A stretch of DNA of 64,000 nucleotides from Flagellimonas zhangzhouensis (GTDB lineage: Bacteria; Bacteroidota; Bacteroidia; Flavobacteriales; Flavobacteriaceae): the NCBI RefSeq assembly GCF_900102925.1, contig NZ_FNKI01000001.1, positions 1,468,713 through 1,532,712 on the forward strand, in the 5' to 3' direction. Below are positions 19,154 to 26,731 of the stretch, in pieces. The notes beneath the pieces were generated by a model. That model saw only the letters and a program-made list of their open reading frames with translations, ran no database searches and had not been told where the DNA came from. A program made the position numbers and the translations under genes. Each line of letters starts with the position of its first letter. The stretch's first letter is position 1.

Positions 19154-19597
19154 ATGAAAAATTGGGTGGTACTGCTTTTATTGATCTCGGGTGTTTATGG
19201 TTATGCCCAAACTATAGATTACAATACCAAAAAAGGTTTTGCCGCCAATGGATATGATGTGGTCTCTTATTTTGATGGAATGGCGGTTGAAGGCAAAACA
19301 GATTTAACAGCCGTTTATGATGAGGTAAACTACAAGTTTTCCAGTGTTGACAATTTGAAAAAGTTCAAAAAGAATCCCCAAGCTTTTTTACCGCAATACG
19401 GCGGGTATTGCGCTTATGCTGTTGCCGTAAATGGAAAAAAAGTCAATATAAATCCCGAAACTTTTGAAATTAGGGATGGGAAACTGTACCTGTTTTACAA
19501 TCAAGGCAAAAACAACACCTTGCAATTTTGGTTGGATGAATCACCAAACAAACTAAAAGACCAAGCCAATAAAAATTGGGAGAAAATTAAAAATTAA
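19154..19597 (+). CDS. Exported YHS domain protein
   Basis: A 147-residue protein with a signal peptide (1-18, ending YGYA-Q) and one YHS domain: NGYDVVSYF near 32-40, then FKKNPQAFLPQYGGYCAYAV. YHS domains occur in metal-transport and metal-dependent proteins and are thought to bind metal. This is the stand-alone exported form common in marine bacteria. It is divergent from the sensor kinase (217-bp gap, in which I see no other gene) and is followed 113 bp later by the DinB gene. Its function is not established. Confidence 0.85.
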   Translation: MKNWVVLLLLISGVYGYAQTIDYNTKKGFAANGYDVVSYFDGMAVEGKTDLTAVYDEVNYKFSSVDNLKKFKKNPQAFLPQYGGYCAYAVAVNGKKVNINPETFEIRDGKLYLFYNQGKNNTLQFWLDESPNKLKDQANKNWEKIKN

Positions 19598-19710
19598 TGA
19601 AAGGTAAAAGTGAATTGGGCATGCAGGATACATTGAATATTCTTTCTATCTTATGCTGATATAGCTTAAACCAAATAGCACAAATCAATCTAAAAACAAC
19701 CTTAATATAC

Positions 19711-20196
19711 ATGTTCAAACCCTCGTTGGAAACCCTAGAGCAATTCAAGCAAGTACTTTTGACTTTGCCCTTAAATTGTTACTCCCAAAAATGCAGTGTA
19801 CTTTCCGATGCCACCATTGGGCAGCATACTAGACACGTAATAGAGCTCTATTTTTGTTTGATTCAGGGATATGAATCCGCTGACGTATCTTATGATCATA
19901 GACAACGAGATTTAAGAATTGAGCAAGATTTATCCTTTGCTTTGGAAAAATTGAGCCTAATTCAGTCCCAGCTTCAACAGCCCAATAAGAATTTGAAAAT
20001 CACTTATGAGTTGGAGGGCGAGACCACTTGTTTGGATTCCAATTATTATCGCGAAGTCATGTACAATTTGGAACATACCATTCACCATCACGCCTTGATC
20101 AAGGTCGGAATCGAACAGCTAACAGGACAGGAGCTGCCAACTTCATTTGGGGTTGCACCCTCAACCATGCAATACAGAAAAACATGTGCACAGTAA
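19711..20196 (+). CDS. DinB-fold (four-helix, putative metal-binding) protein
   Basis: A 161-residue helical protein of the DinB/YfiT-like superfamily, not the DNA polymerase of the same name. The histidine pattern typical of this fold is visible: H39 and H42 in IGQHTRHVIE, and the cluster H122, H125-H127 in EHTIHHHALI. These would form a metal site like that of thiol-dependent S-transferases. Since the genome appears to use bacillithiol (YpdA-like gene at 22934), a thiol-transferase role is possible but is inference. The stop overlaps the start of the NRDE gene by 13 bp, so the two are likely co-translated. Confidence 0.8.
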   Translation: MFKPSLETLEQFKQVLLTLPLNCYSQKCSVLSDATIGQHTRHVIELYFCLIQGYESADVSYDHRQRDLRIEQDLSFALEKLSLIQSQLQQPNKNLKITYELEGETTCLDSNYYREVMYNLEHTIHHHALIKVGIEQLTGQELPTSFGVAPSTMQYRKTCAQ

Positions 20197-20900
20197 GTTT
20201 TGTTTCTTCGCAAGGTCAATATGTTATCACTTCCAATCGAGATGAGCATATTTCCAGACCTTTAGCGCATCAGCCCAAAGAAGAAACTATAGGTGCGGTA
20301 AAGGTGCTTTTCCCAAAAGATCCCAAAGCAGGAGGTACTTGGTTTGCCTTAAATGAGAATGGTGCAGTTGGAGTATTGCTCAACGGGGCTTTTGTAAACC
20401 ATCAAATGGGCGGTGCCTATGCCAAAAGTCGTGGACTTATTTTACTGGATATCATAAGTTCGGAAAATCCATTGGCTTTTCTAAAGGAGCTGGAGCTATA
20501 CCAAATTGAACCCTTTACTTTGGTGCTTTTTGATGCAAGCTTAGTTGAATTTCGTTGGGATGGCAATCAAAAATATTTTAGACCCTTGGATAAGACCCAA
20601 AACCATATTTGGGCCTCGGCCACGCTATATTCCGATGAAACTATTCAACAAAGGGCGCAATTGTTTGATAAATTTCAAGAAACCACCACAGCTATTGGCG
20701 CTTCGGAAGTTCTGGATTTTCATTCCAATAACCACAATGACTTTGAAAATGGATTTATCATTGATAGGGAATCAGGACTAAAAACATTTAGTGTGACTCA
20801 GGCGGTTTTGGGAGATGACCAGATTTTGATGAAACACTTGGATCTATTGAACGATAAAGTTTTTGATGTGCTCTTTTCTGCTGGAGAACTCACTTTTTAA
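20184..20900 (+). CDS. NRDE / TANGO2-family protein (Ntn-hydrolase-like)
   Basis: A 238-residue member of the NRDE (TANGO2) family. The start is set at the ATG at 20184 and not at upstream in-frame ATGs, because the family begins directly with Met-Cys (here MCTVSF) and carries the defining Asn-Arg-Asp-Glu at residues 18-21. Upstream codons belong to the DinB gene read in another frame. Cys2 would be the N-terminal nucleophile if Met1 is removed, as in Ntn hydrolases. Eukaryotic relatives have been tied to heme and lipid homeostasis; bacterial function is unknown. It is flanked by DinB (13-bp overlap) and an ATP-grasp gene (2-bp gap). Confidence 0.85.
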   Translation: MCTVSFVSSQGQYVITSNRDEHISRPLAHQPKEETIGAVKVLFPKDPKAGGTWFALNENGAVGVLLNGAFVNHQMGGAYAKSRGLILLDIISSENPLAFLKELELYQIEPFTLVLFDASLVEFRWDGNQKYFRPLDKTQNHIWASATLYSDETIQQRAQLFDKFQETTTAIGASEVLDFHSNNHNDFENGFIIDRESGLKTFSVTQAVLGDDQILMKHLDLLNDKVFDVLFSAGELTF

Positions 20901-20902
20901 TA

Positions 20903-21946
20903 ATGGAACGTTTACAACTTACTTGGCATCGGATCACCCATTGGGAGTATTGGCCCTTTTGGTTGATTTATTATCCCATGTTCCCAGTTTGGTTGTATTA
21001 TTCCATTAAGGCAAGGTCCATTTTCTATTTTAATGCTGCCAATCCTGGAATGAAAAACGGAGGTATGGCTATGATTTCCAAAAAGGAAATCTACGATATG
21101 ATTCCTGATCAATACATCCCGAAAACCATATTTTTCCCCGAGAATGAGTCAGTAGATACAGCCTTGGAACGTATTTTGGCTTCTGAAATAGGTTTTCCAT
21201 TTATTGCAAAGCCCAATATTGGGATGAAATCCTTTGGGGTGGAAAAAATTCATGATAAAGAAGCATTCCAGAAATACGTAGCTTGGTCTCCATCCGATTT
21301 TTTGGTTCAGGAACTTATCCCATACTCTAAAGAAGTTGGGATTTTTTATGTGAGAAAACCAGATGAAGAGATAGGGAAAATTACAGGCATTGTATCCAAA
21401 GAATTTTTATCTGTGACTGGTGATGGCAAACAAAGTATTTTGGAATTAATCAAAGCAAATCCAAGAAGTCATTTTCAATTAAAGGCATTACAGAATAAGT
21501 TTGGAGACACACTGCAAAGCGTATTGAAAATGGGAGAGGAGTTTATTTTGGTACCATATGGAAGTCATACCCGAGGGGCTAAATTTGTCGATATCAGTAA
21601 TAAAATAAATACTGATTTGGTGAATGCCATTGATGAGGTTTGCCAACGAATTCAAGGGTTTCATTATGGTCGGCTAGATGTTTTGTACCATTCCTTTGAA
21701 GACCTTTCCAAAGGAAAAAACTTTAGCATTATCGAAATTAACGGAGCAGGAGGGGAGGCTACCCATATTTATGACCCCGAGCATTCATTGTTTTGGGCTT
21801 GGAAGGAAGTTGCCCGACATTGGGGGATGCTTTGTGAAATAAGCATGCTCAACCATCAAAATGGTCATCCGTATCTCAGTTTTAAGGACGGCAGAACCAT
21901 GCTCAAGGAATCTGGGGCGCTACAGGCGAAGTTGAAAATGGCCTAA
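20903..21946 (+). CDS. ATP-grasp domain protein (D-Ala-D-Ala ligase-like / carboxylate-amine ligase superfamily)
   Basis: A 347-residue protein. The N-terminal 35 residues include an aromatic hydrophobic stretch (about 17-33) that may touch the membrane. The rest resembles an ATP-grasp fold: PFIAKPNIGMKSFGV (first nucleotide-binding strand and loop), FLVQELIPYSKEVGIFYVR, a basic SHTRGAKF segment, and IIEINGAGGEATHIYDP with the metal-binding Glu-x-Asn. This class joins a carboxylate to an amine or thiol through an acyl phosphate. The substrate is unknown. It is too divergent, and lacks the N-terminal domain, to be the cell-wall Ddl. It is the last gene of the DinB-NRDE-ATP-grasp set, 2 bp after NRDE. 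Confidence 0.78.
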   Translation: MERLQLTWHRITHWEYWPFWLIYYPMFPVWLYYSIKARSIFYFNAANPGMKNGGMAMISKKEIYDMIPDQYIPKTIFFPENESVDTALERILASEIGFPFIAKPNIGMKSFGVEKIHDKEAFQKYVAWSPSDFLVQELIPYSKEVGIFYVRKPDEEIGKITGIVSKEFLSVTGDGKQSILELIKANPRSHFQLKALQNKFGDTLQSVLKMGEEFILVPYGSHTRGAKFVDISNKINTDLVNAIDEVCQRIQGFHYGRLDVLYHSFEDLSKGKNFSIIEINGAGGEATHIYDPEHSLFWAWKEVARHWGMLCEISMLNHQNGHPYLSFKDGRTMLKESGALQAKLKMA

Positions 21947-21947
21947 C

Positions 21948-22421
21948 CTACAAAATCCCCTTAATGTAATCTTCCATAGCCTCAGGTTCGGTTACAGGTG
22001 CAAAGCGCTTAACAGGTTTTCCGTTTTTATCGATGACAAATTTGGTAAAATTCCATTTGATTTTACTCCCTAACAAACTACCTAGTTTCGATTTTAAGAA
22101 TTTGAATATTGGATGCGCATTTTTTCCATTTACGTCAACTTTGGCAAACATAGGGAAACTCACTCCATAATTCACTTGGCAAAATTCACTGATTTCACTC
22201 GCTTCACCAGGCTCTTGATTCCCAAATTGATTGCAGGGAAAACCCAGAATTTCCAAACCTTGGTCTTTGTATTTTTCATAAAGCGATTCCAAACCTTTGT
22301 ATTGGGGAGTGAATCCACATTTGCTGGCCGTATTTACCACAATCACAGTTTTGCCTTTATAGGTTTCCATTTTTTCAGGGGAACCATTCAATCGCTTTGC
22401 TTCAAAGTTGTAAAATTCCAT
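21948..22421 (-). CDS. Glutathione peroxidase family thiol peroxidase
   Basis: A 157-residue peroxidase of the GPx fold. The peroxidatic residue is Cys35 in NTASKCGF (Cys, not selenocysteine), followed by the conserved [14 protein letters not shown] and WNFTKFV with the catalytic Gln, Asn and Trp. The start is placed at ATG 22421. The in-frame ATG 60 bp further upstream would overlap the DoxX-like gene and add a non-family extension. Bacterial forms usually use thioredoxin as reductant. It is transcribed in the same direction as the DoxX-like gene, 5 bp after it, and converges on the ATP-grasp gene. Confidence 0.92.
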   Translation of the reverse strand: MEFYNFEAKRLNGSPEKMETYKGKTVIVVNTASKCGFTPQYKGLESLYEKYKDQGLEILGFPCNQFGNQEPGEASEISEFCQVNYGVSFPMFAKVDVNGKNAHPIFKFLKSKLGSLLGSKIKWNFTKFVIDKNGKPVKRFAPVTEPEAMEDYIKGIL

Positions 22422-22426
22422 AACTG

Positions 22427-22852
22427 CTATTTTTGTTTGTTCAAAAGATGTACAAGTGCTCCAGTGGACCAAAGTGACCAAAGAATCAATACGGGCTGAA
22501 AAAATAGACGAACCAATCGCTTAAGGTCAGTATCCAGTCCAAAAGCATCAATGCTATTGGTGTATTGTGAAATGTTTCCAGGGAAGATCAAAACATAGAA
22601 AATGGCCAATATGATACCAACTTTCACTTTGTATTTGAACAAAATGACCATGGCAAGGCCTAAGAGAATTTCAACAACGCCAGACGCTACCACCACAAAA
22701 TCCATAAAAGTATCGCTGGTAGGTAACCATCGGGGCACTTGGGCTTGAAATTCTTCGCGTTGAAAGGTTAGGTGGCCAATACCTGCCAGTATCATCAATA
22801 ATCCGAGGATGACCCTACAAACATTTTGAGTGAAACTAGTTGAAATTTTCAT
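22427..22852 (-). CDS. DoxX-like integral membrane protein
   Basis: About 141 residues from ATG 22852; an in-frame ATG at 22888 would add 12 residues. Four hydrophobic segments are predicted. The opening region ([16 protein letters not shown]) and the later [13 protein letters not shown] repeat the pattern of the DoxX/SURF4-like family. Members have been tied to redox or thiosulfate metabolism, but most have no known function. Being 5 bp upstream of the peroxidase suggests a shared oxidative-stress or redox task. No catalytic motif is evident. Confidence 0.75.
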   Translation of the reverse strand: MKISTSFTQNVCRVILGLLMILAGIGHLTFQREEFQAQVPRWLPTSDTFMDFVVVASGVVEILLGLAMVILFKYKVKVGIILAIFYVLIFPGNISQYTNSIDAFGLDTDLKRLVRLFFQPVLILWSLWSTGALVHLLNKQK

Positions 22853-22933
22853 TTGAAAGCTTTTTCGGTTTCCCTTAAAGATAATCATATCTAAAAGGAA
22901 GCCTTTTCGAAAAGCTACAAATGTTGACTCAAT

Positions 22934-23920
22934 TTAGGAATTTTTTCCCGCTAACTCCATTTTATGCTTAATGGTATTCATGATAATTGGAGCATGGATA
23001 CGTGAGTTTTCGATAAACCATTTATGGGTTTCCATGCCACCACAGATAACTCCTGCCAAAAATAAACCATCAACATTGGTTTCCATGGTTTCTGGGTCGT
23101 AGGTAGGCAATCGTTTTTCATCGTCGGAAAGTGCGATGCCGAGTTTTTCCAAAAATTCAAAATTGGGCATATAGCCTGTCAAGGCCAAAACAAAATCGTT
23201 TTCAAAAGTAACTTCCCCATCTTCCGTGTTTATGGTGATTTTATGTGGTTCTATTTCCTTAACGGTAGAATTATAGTACGCTTTAATACTTCCTTCCTCA
23301 ATTCGGTTTATGATGTCGGGACGCACCCAATATTTTACACGTTGCCCTACTTCTGGACCTCGAATGATCAAGGTGACTTCGGCCCCTTTTCTCCAACATT
23401 CCAATGCGGCATCAATGGCAGAATTGCTGGCACCGATAACTGCCAATTTTTGACTGGCATAAAAGTGAGGGTCGTTATAGTAATGGGAAACTTTAGGTAA
23501 ATCTTCCCCAGGAACATTCATGGTATTGGGCAGGTCATAGAAACCTGTTGCAACCACTACATTTTTTGCACGGTACTCATCCTTTTCTGAAATGACTTGG
23601 AAGTAGTCGCCTTGTTTTTCAACTTTTTCCACTTTCTCAAAAAGATGAATATTAAGTTGGTTTGAAGTCACGATTCTTCGGTAGTATTCCAAAGCTTCGT
23701 TTCGCTTGGGTTTGGCCTCTTTGCTGATAAATGGGATTTCATCAATCTCCAATTTCTCCGAAGAAGAGAAGAACTGCATGTTCATCGGGTAATTGAACAA
23801 GGAGTTTACAATCGGCCCTTTTTCAATAATAATATAGCTCAATCCTTGTTTTTTGGCTTCCAAACCACAGGCAATACCAATAGGTCCACCTCCAATAATT
23901 ACAACATCAAACTCCTGCAT
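22934..23920 (-). CDS. ypdA: YpdA-like FAD/NAD(P)-dependent oxidoreductase (putative bacillithiol disulfide reductase)
   Basis: A 328-residue flavoprotein with two Rossmann motifs: FAD-binding GGGPIG at 10-15 and an NAD(P)-binding VIGASNSAIDAA about midway, with a C-terminal FAD contact (VDGLFLAGVICGG). It lacks the CxxC redox pair of thioredoxin reductases, as is typical of YpdA. In Firmicutes this family reduces bacillithiol disulfide. Bacteroidota also make bacillithiol, so the same role is likely here. Its stop-side neighbour is the DoxX-like gene, and its start overlaps the rpe stop by 1 bp, so it is co-transcribed with rpe. Confidence 0.87.
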   Translation of the reverse strand: MQEFDVVIIGGGPIGIACGLEAKKQGLSYIIIEKGPIVNSLFNYPMNMQFFSSSEKLEIDEIPFISKEAKPKRNEALEYYRRIVTSNQLNIHLFEKVEKVEKQGDYFQVISEKDEYRAKNVVVATGFYDLPNTMNVPGEDLPKVSHYYNDPHFYASQKLAVIGASNSAIDAALECWRKGAEVTLIIRGPEVGQRVKYWVRPDIINRIEEGSIKAYYNSTVKEIEPHKITINTEDGEVTFENDFVLALTGYMPNFEFLEKLGIALSDDEKRLPTYDPETMETNVDGLFLAGVICGGMETHKWFIENSRIHAPIIMNTIKHKMELAGKNS

Positions 23921-24579
23921 TATGCTATTTCTACTTTTAAATCTTTAATGGTTTCTGTTGGATTTTCACTTTTGAAAACAAAACTGCCTGCCACCAAAAC
24001 ATCGGCACCTGCCTCTATCAATTTTTTTGCATTGTCCACATTCACACCACCGTCGATTTCGATGAGTGTATTGGCATTCTTGCTTTGGATAAGCTGTTTT
24101 AGGTCTTTTACCTTTTGATAAGTGTTTTCGATAAAGGATTGCCCTCCAAACCCTGGATTCACGCTCATCACAATCACAATATCTATATCCTGAATGGTAT
24201 CTTCCAAGAGTTTTACTGAATTATGTGGATTAATGGCCACCCCTGCTTTCATGCCCTCGGCCTTAATAGCTTGAAGCGTTCTGTGCAAATGCGGGCAAGC
24301 TTCGTAATGAACGGTCAAATGATTTACGCCCAAATCGGCAAAGGTTTTAATGTATTGATCGGGGTTAACGATCATTAAGTGAGTGTCCAATGGTTTTTTA
24401 GCATGTTTTGCAATAGCTTGAATCACGGGCATTCCAAAGGAAATATTTGGGACAAAGACCCCGTCCATCACATCCAAATGAAACCAGTCGGCCTCACTTT
24501 GGTTCACCATTTCAATATCTCGTTGTAGGTTGGCAAAATCGGATGCCAATAGCGATGGGGCAACATATTTTTTATCCAT
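23920..24579 (-). CDS. rpe: Ribulose-phosphate 3-epimerase
   Basis: TIM-barrel metalloenzyme, 219 residues, interconverting ribulose 5-phosphate and xylulose 5-phosphate in the pentose phosphate pathway. Family signatures are present: PSLLASDFANL at the start, WFHLDVMDGVFVPN with metal ligands, DTHLMI, VMSVNPGFGGQ and EIDGGVN. The length is normal. A good promoter (TAAATTTG at 24584-24591, with TTG 17 bp before it) sits only 4 bp from the ATG, so the transcript is nearly leaderless. ypdA follows with a 1-bp overlap. Confidence 0.95.
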   Translation of the reverse strand: MDKKYVAPSLLASDFANLQRDIEMVNQSEADWFHLDVMDGVFVPNISFGMPVIQAIAKHAKKPLDTHLMIVNPDQYIKTFADLGVNHLTVHYEACPHLHRTLQAIKAEGMKAGVAINPHNSVKLLEDTIQDIDIVIVMSVNPGFGGQSFIENTYQKVKDLKQLIQSKNANTLIEIDGGVNVDNAKKLIEAGADVLVAGSFVFKSENPTETIKDLKVEIA

Positions 24580-24583
24580 AGTA

Positions 24584-24591
24584 CAAATTTA
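24584..24591 (-). promoter_or_regulatory. -7 element (TAAATTTG) of the rpe promoter
   Basis: On the minus strand TTG-N17-TAAATTTG fits the Bacteroidota primary sigma consensus (TTG-N17-23-TAnnTTTG) exactly. The ATG begins 5 nt after the element, leaving almost no leader. Confidence 0.65.
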
Positions 24592-24600
24592 GCCAAATAT

Positions 24601-24660
24601 CAATTTACAATGAACAATTTACAATGAGCAATAAGCAATTAACAGTTAACAATTAACTGT
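24601..24660. repeat. Short direct repeats and palindrome
   Basis: Two 14-bp copies of CAATTTACAATGA(A/G) stand in tandem at 24601-24628, followed by a looser copy. A hairpin, ACAGTTAA-CAA-TTAACTGT (8-bp perfect stem), lies at 24642-24660. No gene is visible here. Confidence 0.6.
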
Positions 24661-24690
24661 GAACAATGATAAATTAGTTTTTCAATTTTC

Positions 24691-24767
24691 CTTAACCCTT
24701 AACCCTTAACCCTTAACCCTTAACCCTTAACCCTTAACCCTTAACCCTTAACCCTCAACCCTCAACC
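24691..24767. repeat. Telomere-like heptanucleotide tandem array (CTTAACC)n
   Basis: Nine perfect CTTAACC units followed by two CTCAACC variants, 77 bp in all, in the gap between rpe and the TraO-like gene. Slippage-prone; unit number may vary between strains. The rest of the gap (24768-24941) shows only weak hairpins, for example GGGCC/GGCCC at 24878-24897, and no ORF that I can support. Confidence 0.9.
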
Positions 24768-24941
24768 CCTGTGCCGTTCCTCGAATAATTCGAAGCCATC
24801 AATTGATTGTACCATTTTTTGGCTAATATTGTGGTAGACTTATCCCTCAAGTGATAGGTTTTTTCTTCAACCTTAAAGGGCCGCCAACCTCAGGCCCCAG
24901 ATTTTAGTTTATAGTTCTTGCTACCCAAATCTTCAAAAGGA

Positions 24942-25493
24942 ATGAAGAAGAAATATATATTTTCACTCTTGGTGTTCGGACTTTTAATGGTTTCCGCCCA
25001 AGAAATTATGGCTCAACGCAGTTATTTGTCTGTGGCTTTTAATCCAAGTTACCGTACCAATGGTTATGGTTTAAATTTGTTGGTGAACCATTATCATAAT
25101 GCTACTGATTATTGGCATGTGTCGCTTTCCATGGTTAATTCAAAGGAACAACCAGATTCCAGTATTGAGTTTCCATACACCGATTATTTGATGAATGTAG
25201 GTTATTTTAAAACGGTCATATCTCGTCCTAATCGTGGTTTTTACATTTATGTGGGAGGTGGTTTGTCTGGAGGTTATGAGTACATCAACAAAGGGGAATC
25301 GTTTACTAAGTTTGGCTATACCATTCCCGAAAGTGGTATGCTTTATGGCGTTTTTGTTTCTTTTGAGATGGATTTTTACCTCACGGATGCTCTTTCATTG
25401 TATGTTCCTGTAACGGGTTATTACCATGTGAATAGTAAAGTGGATGAATCCTTTGCTGTAGTAGGGGCAGGGGTTCGGTATTTCTTTAAATAA
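24942..25493 (+). CDS. TraO-like outer-membrane beta-barrel protein (orphan conjugal transfer family)
   Basis: A 183-residue exported protein: signal peptide MKKKYIFSLL... ending around MAQ-R, then alternating beta-strand sequence ending in an aromatic Phe-Phe-Lys C-terminus, as in outer-membrane barrels. The central GYFKTVISRPNR-type region, GGGLSGGYE(Y/T)IN, SGMLYG and MDFYLTDALSLYVP resemble the Bacteroides conjugative-transposon TraO family (from memory of the family, not a search). The ATG at 24942 is preferred over an upstream in-frame TTG. No other tra gene is in the window, so this is an isolated or domesticated member. A terminator follows. Confidence 0.65.
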   Translation: MKKKYIFSLLVFGLLMVSAQEIMAQRSYLSVAFNPSYRTNGYGLNLLVNHYHNATDYWHVSLSMVNSKEQPDSSIEFPYTDYLMNVGYFKTVISRPNRGFYIYVGGGLSGGYEYINKGESFTKFGYTIPESGMLYGVFVSFEMDFYLTDALSLYVPVTGYYHVNSKVDESFAVVGAGVRYFFK

Positions 25494-25516
25494 AATAGGA
25501 AAGTATATAAATGAAA

Positions 25517-25545
25517 AAACTCCGGTAATCAGCCGGAGTTTATTC
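25517..25545 (+). terminator. Rho-independent terminator after the TraO-like gene
   Basis: AAACTCCGG (25517-25525) pairs with CCGGAGTTT (25533-25541): 9-bp perfect stem with a 7-nt loop. The T run is short. Confidence 0.65.
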
Positions 25546-25664
25546 ATCAATCAAAAAACGAACAGTCATGATAAACTGTTATATCTTACTAAATTACAAC
25601 TTTCCTGCCAAAAATCAAATTTAAGGATAGTTTAACTGTAATTTTTTAGCGTAATATTCACACT

Positions 25665-26528
25665 TTAACCTAAATAGGTCTTCAAAATTTTACTTCTTGA
25701 GGTATGTTTTAGGCGTCGGATTGCTTTTTCTTTAATCTGACGAACCCTTTCACGGGTCAAATCGAACGTCTCTCCGATTTCTTCCAAAGTCATGGAATGT
25801 TGACCTGCCAATCCGAAGTAAAGTCTGATTACATCGGCCTCACGAGGAGTCAAGGTCTCTAAAGCGCGTTCAATTTCGGTACGCAAAGATTCGTGCAAAA
25901 GATCTTTGTCTGGGTTTGGAGATTCACCACTACGCAATACGTCGTAAAGGTTAGAATCCTCACCATCGATCAAAGGTGCATCCATGGATACGTGACGACC
26001 TGAGTTCTTTAACGATTGTTTCACATCTTCCACGGTCATGTCCAATTCTTTGGCAATTTCCTCAGCAGATGGGGTACGCTCGTGTGCTTGCTCCAAGAAA
26101 GCAAATGTTTTATTGATCTTGTTGATGGAACCAATCTTGTTCAATGGCAAACGCACAATACGTGATTGCTCCGCCAAAGCCTGTAGAATGGACTGACGAA
26201 TCCACCAAACGGCGTAAGAAATAAATTTAAATCCACGGGTTTCATCAAAACGTTGTGCTGCCTTGATCAATCCCAAGTTACCCTCATTGATCAAATCGGG
26301 TAGGGTAAGTCCCTGGTTTTGGTATTGCTTTGCAACAGAAACCACGAACCTAAGGTTTGCTTTAGTTAATTTTTCCAAGGCTATTTGGTCTCCCGCTTTA
26401 ATACGCTGTGCCAACTCCACCTCCTCATCGGCAGTGATCAAATCTACCTTACCGATTTCCTGCAAATATTTGTCCAACGATGCGGTTTCCCTATTGGTAA
26501 CCTGTTTTGTAATCTTTAACTGTCTCAT
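25665..26528 (-). CDS. rpoD: Primary RNA polymerase sigma factor RpoD/SigA
   Basis: Sigma-70 group 1 factor, 287 residues, much shorter than the E. coli protein because region 1.1 and the non-conserved region are absent, as in all Bacteroidota. Regions visible: 1.2 (about 17-50), 2 (about 52-125, with [18 protein letters not shown] and the promoter-melting [15 protein letters not shown]), 3 (about 135-205) and 4 with the helix-turn-helix [21 protein letters not shown]. It should direct transcription from the TAnnTTTG promoters listed here. It is transcribed alone, with a candidate promoter at 26645-26652. Confidence 0.96.
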   Translation of the reverse strand: MRQLKITKQVTNRETASLDKYLQEIGKVDLITADEEVELAQRIKAGDQIALEKLTKANLRFVVSVAKQYQNQGLTLPDLINEGNLGLIKAAQRFDETRGFKFISYAVWWIRQSILQALAEQSRIVRLPLNKIGSINKINKTFAFLEQAHERTPSAEEIAKELDMTVEDVKQSLKNSGRHVSMDAPLIDGEDSNLYDVLRSGESPNPDKDLLHESLRTEIERALETLTPREADVIRLYFGLAGQHSMTLEEIGETFDLTRERVRQIKEKAIRRLKHTSRSKILKTYLG

Positions 26529-26644
26529 CTATTTTTCCCTTCAATTATATTTTAGAGCTAGAGCTCATAAGGTTATACGTAGAAAAACGTGAAAAGTTAC
26601 AATTTGATAAAATTTATTTTATTTTTTTGGTTTCAAACACCTGT

Positions 26645-26652
26645 CAAAACTA
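26645..26652 (-). promoter_or_regulatory. Candidate -7 element (TAGTTTTG) for rpoD
   Basis: The minus strand reads TAGTTTTG, matching TAnnTTTG. It would give a leader of about 110 nt before the rpoD ATG. No convincing -33 element. Confidence 0.4.
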
Positions 26653-26731
26653 ACATTGGTTATATTCAGCGCTTATTTACATCATAAAATGTTAAAAATT
26701 TAGTTAACGTAAAGGAATTCAAATTATATAG

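Noticed and set aside
22422..22481. Longer start for the glutathione peroxidase
   Set aside because: It overlaps the DoxX-like gene by 55 bp and adds residues absent from the family.
24691..24767. CRISPR array
   Set aside because: Units are 7 bp with no spacers and no cas genes nearby; it is a simple tandem repeat.
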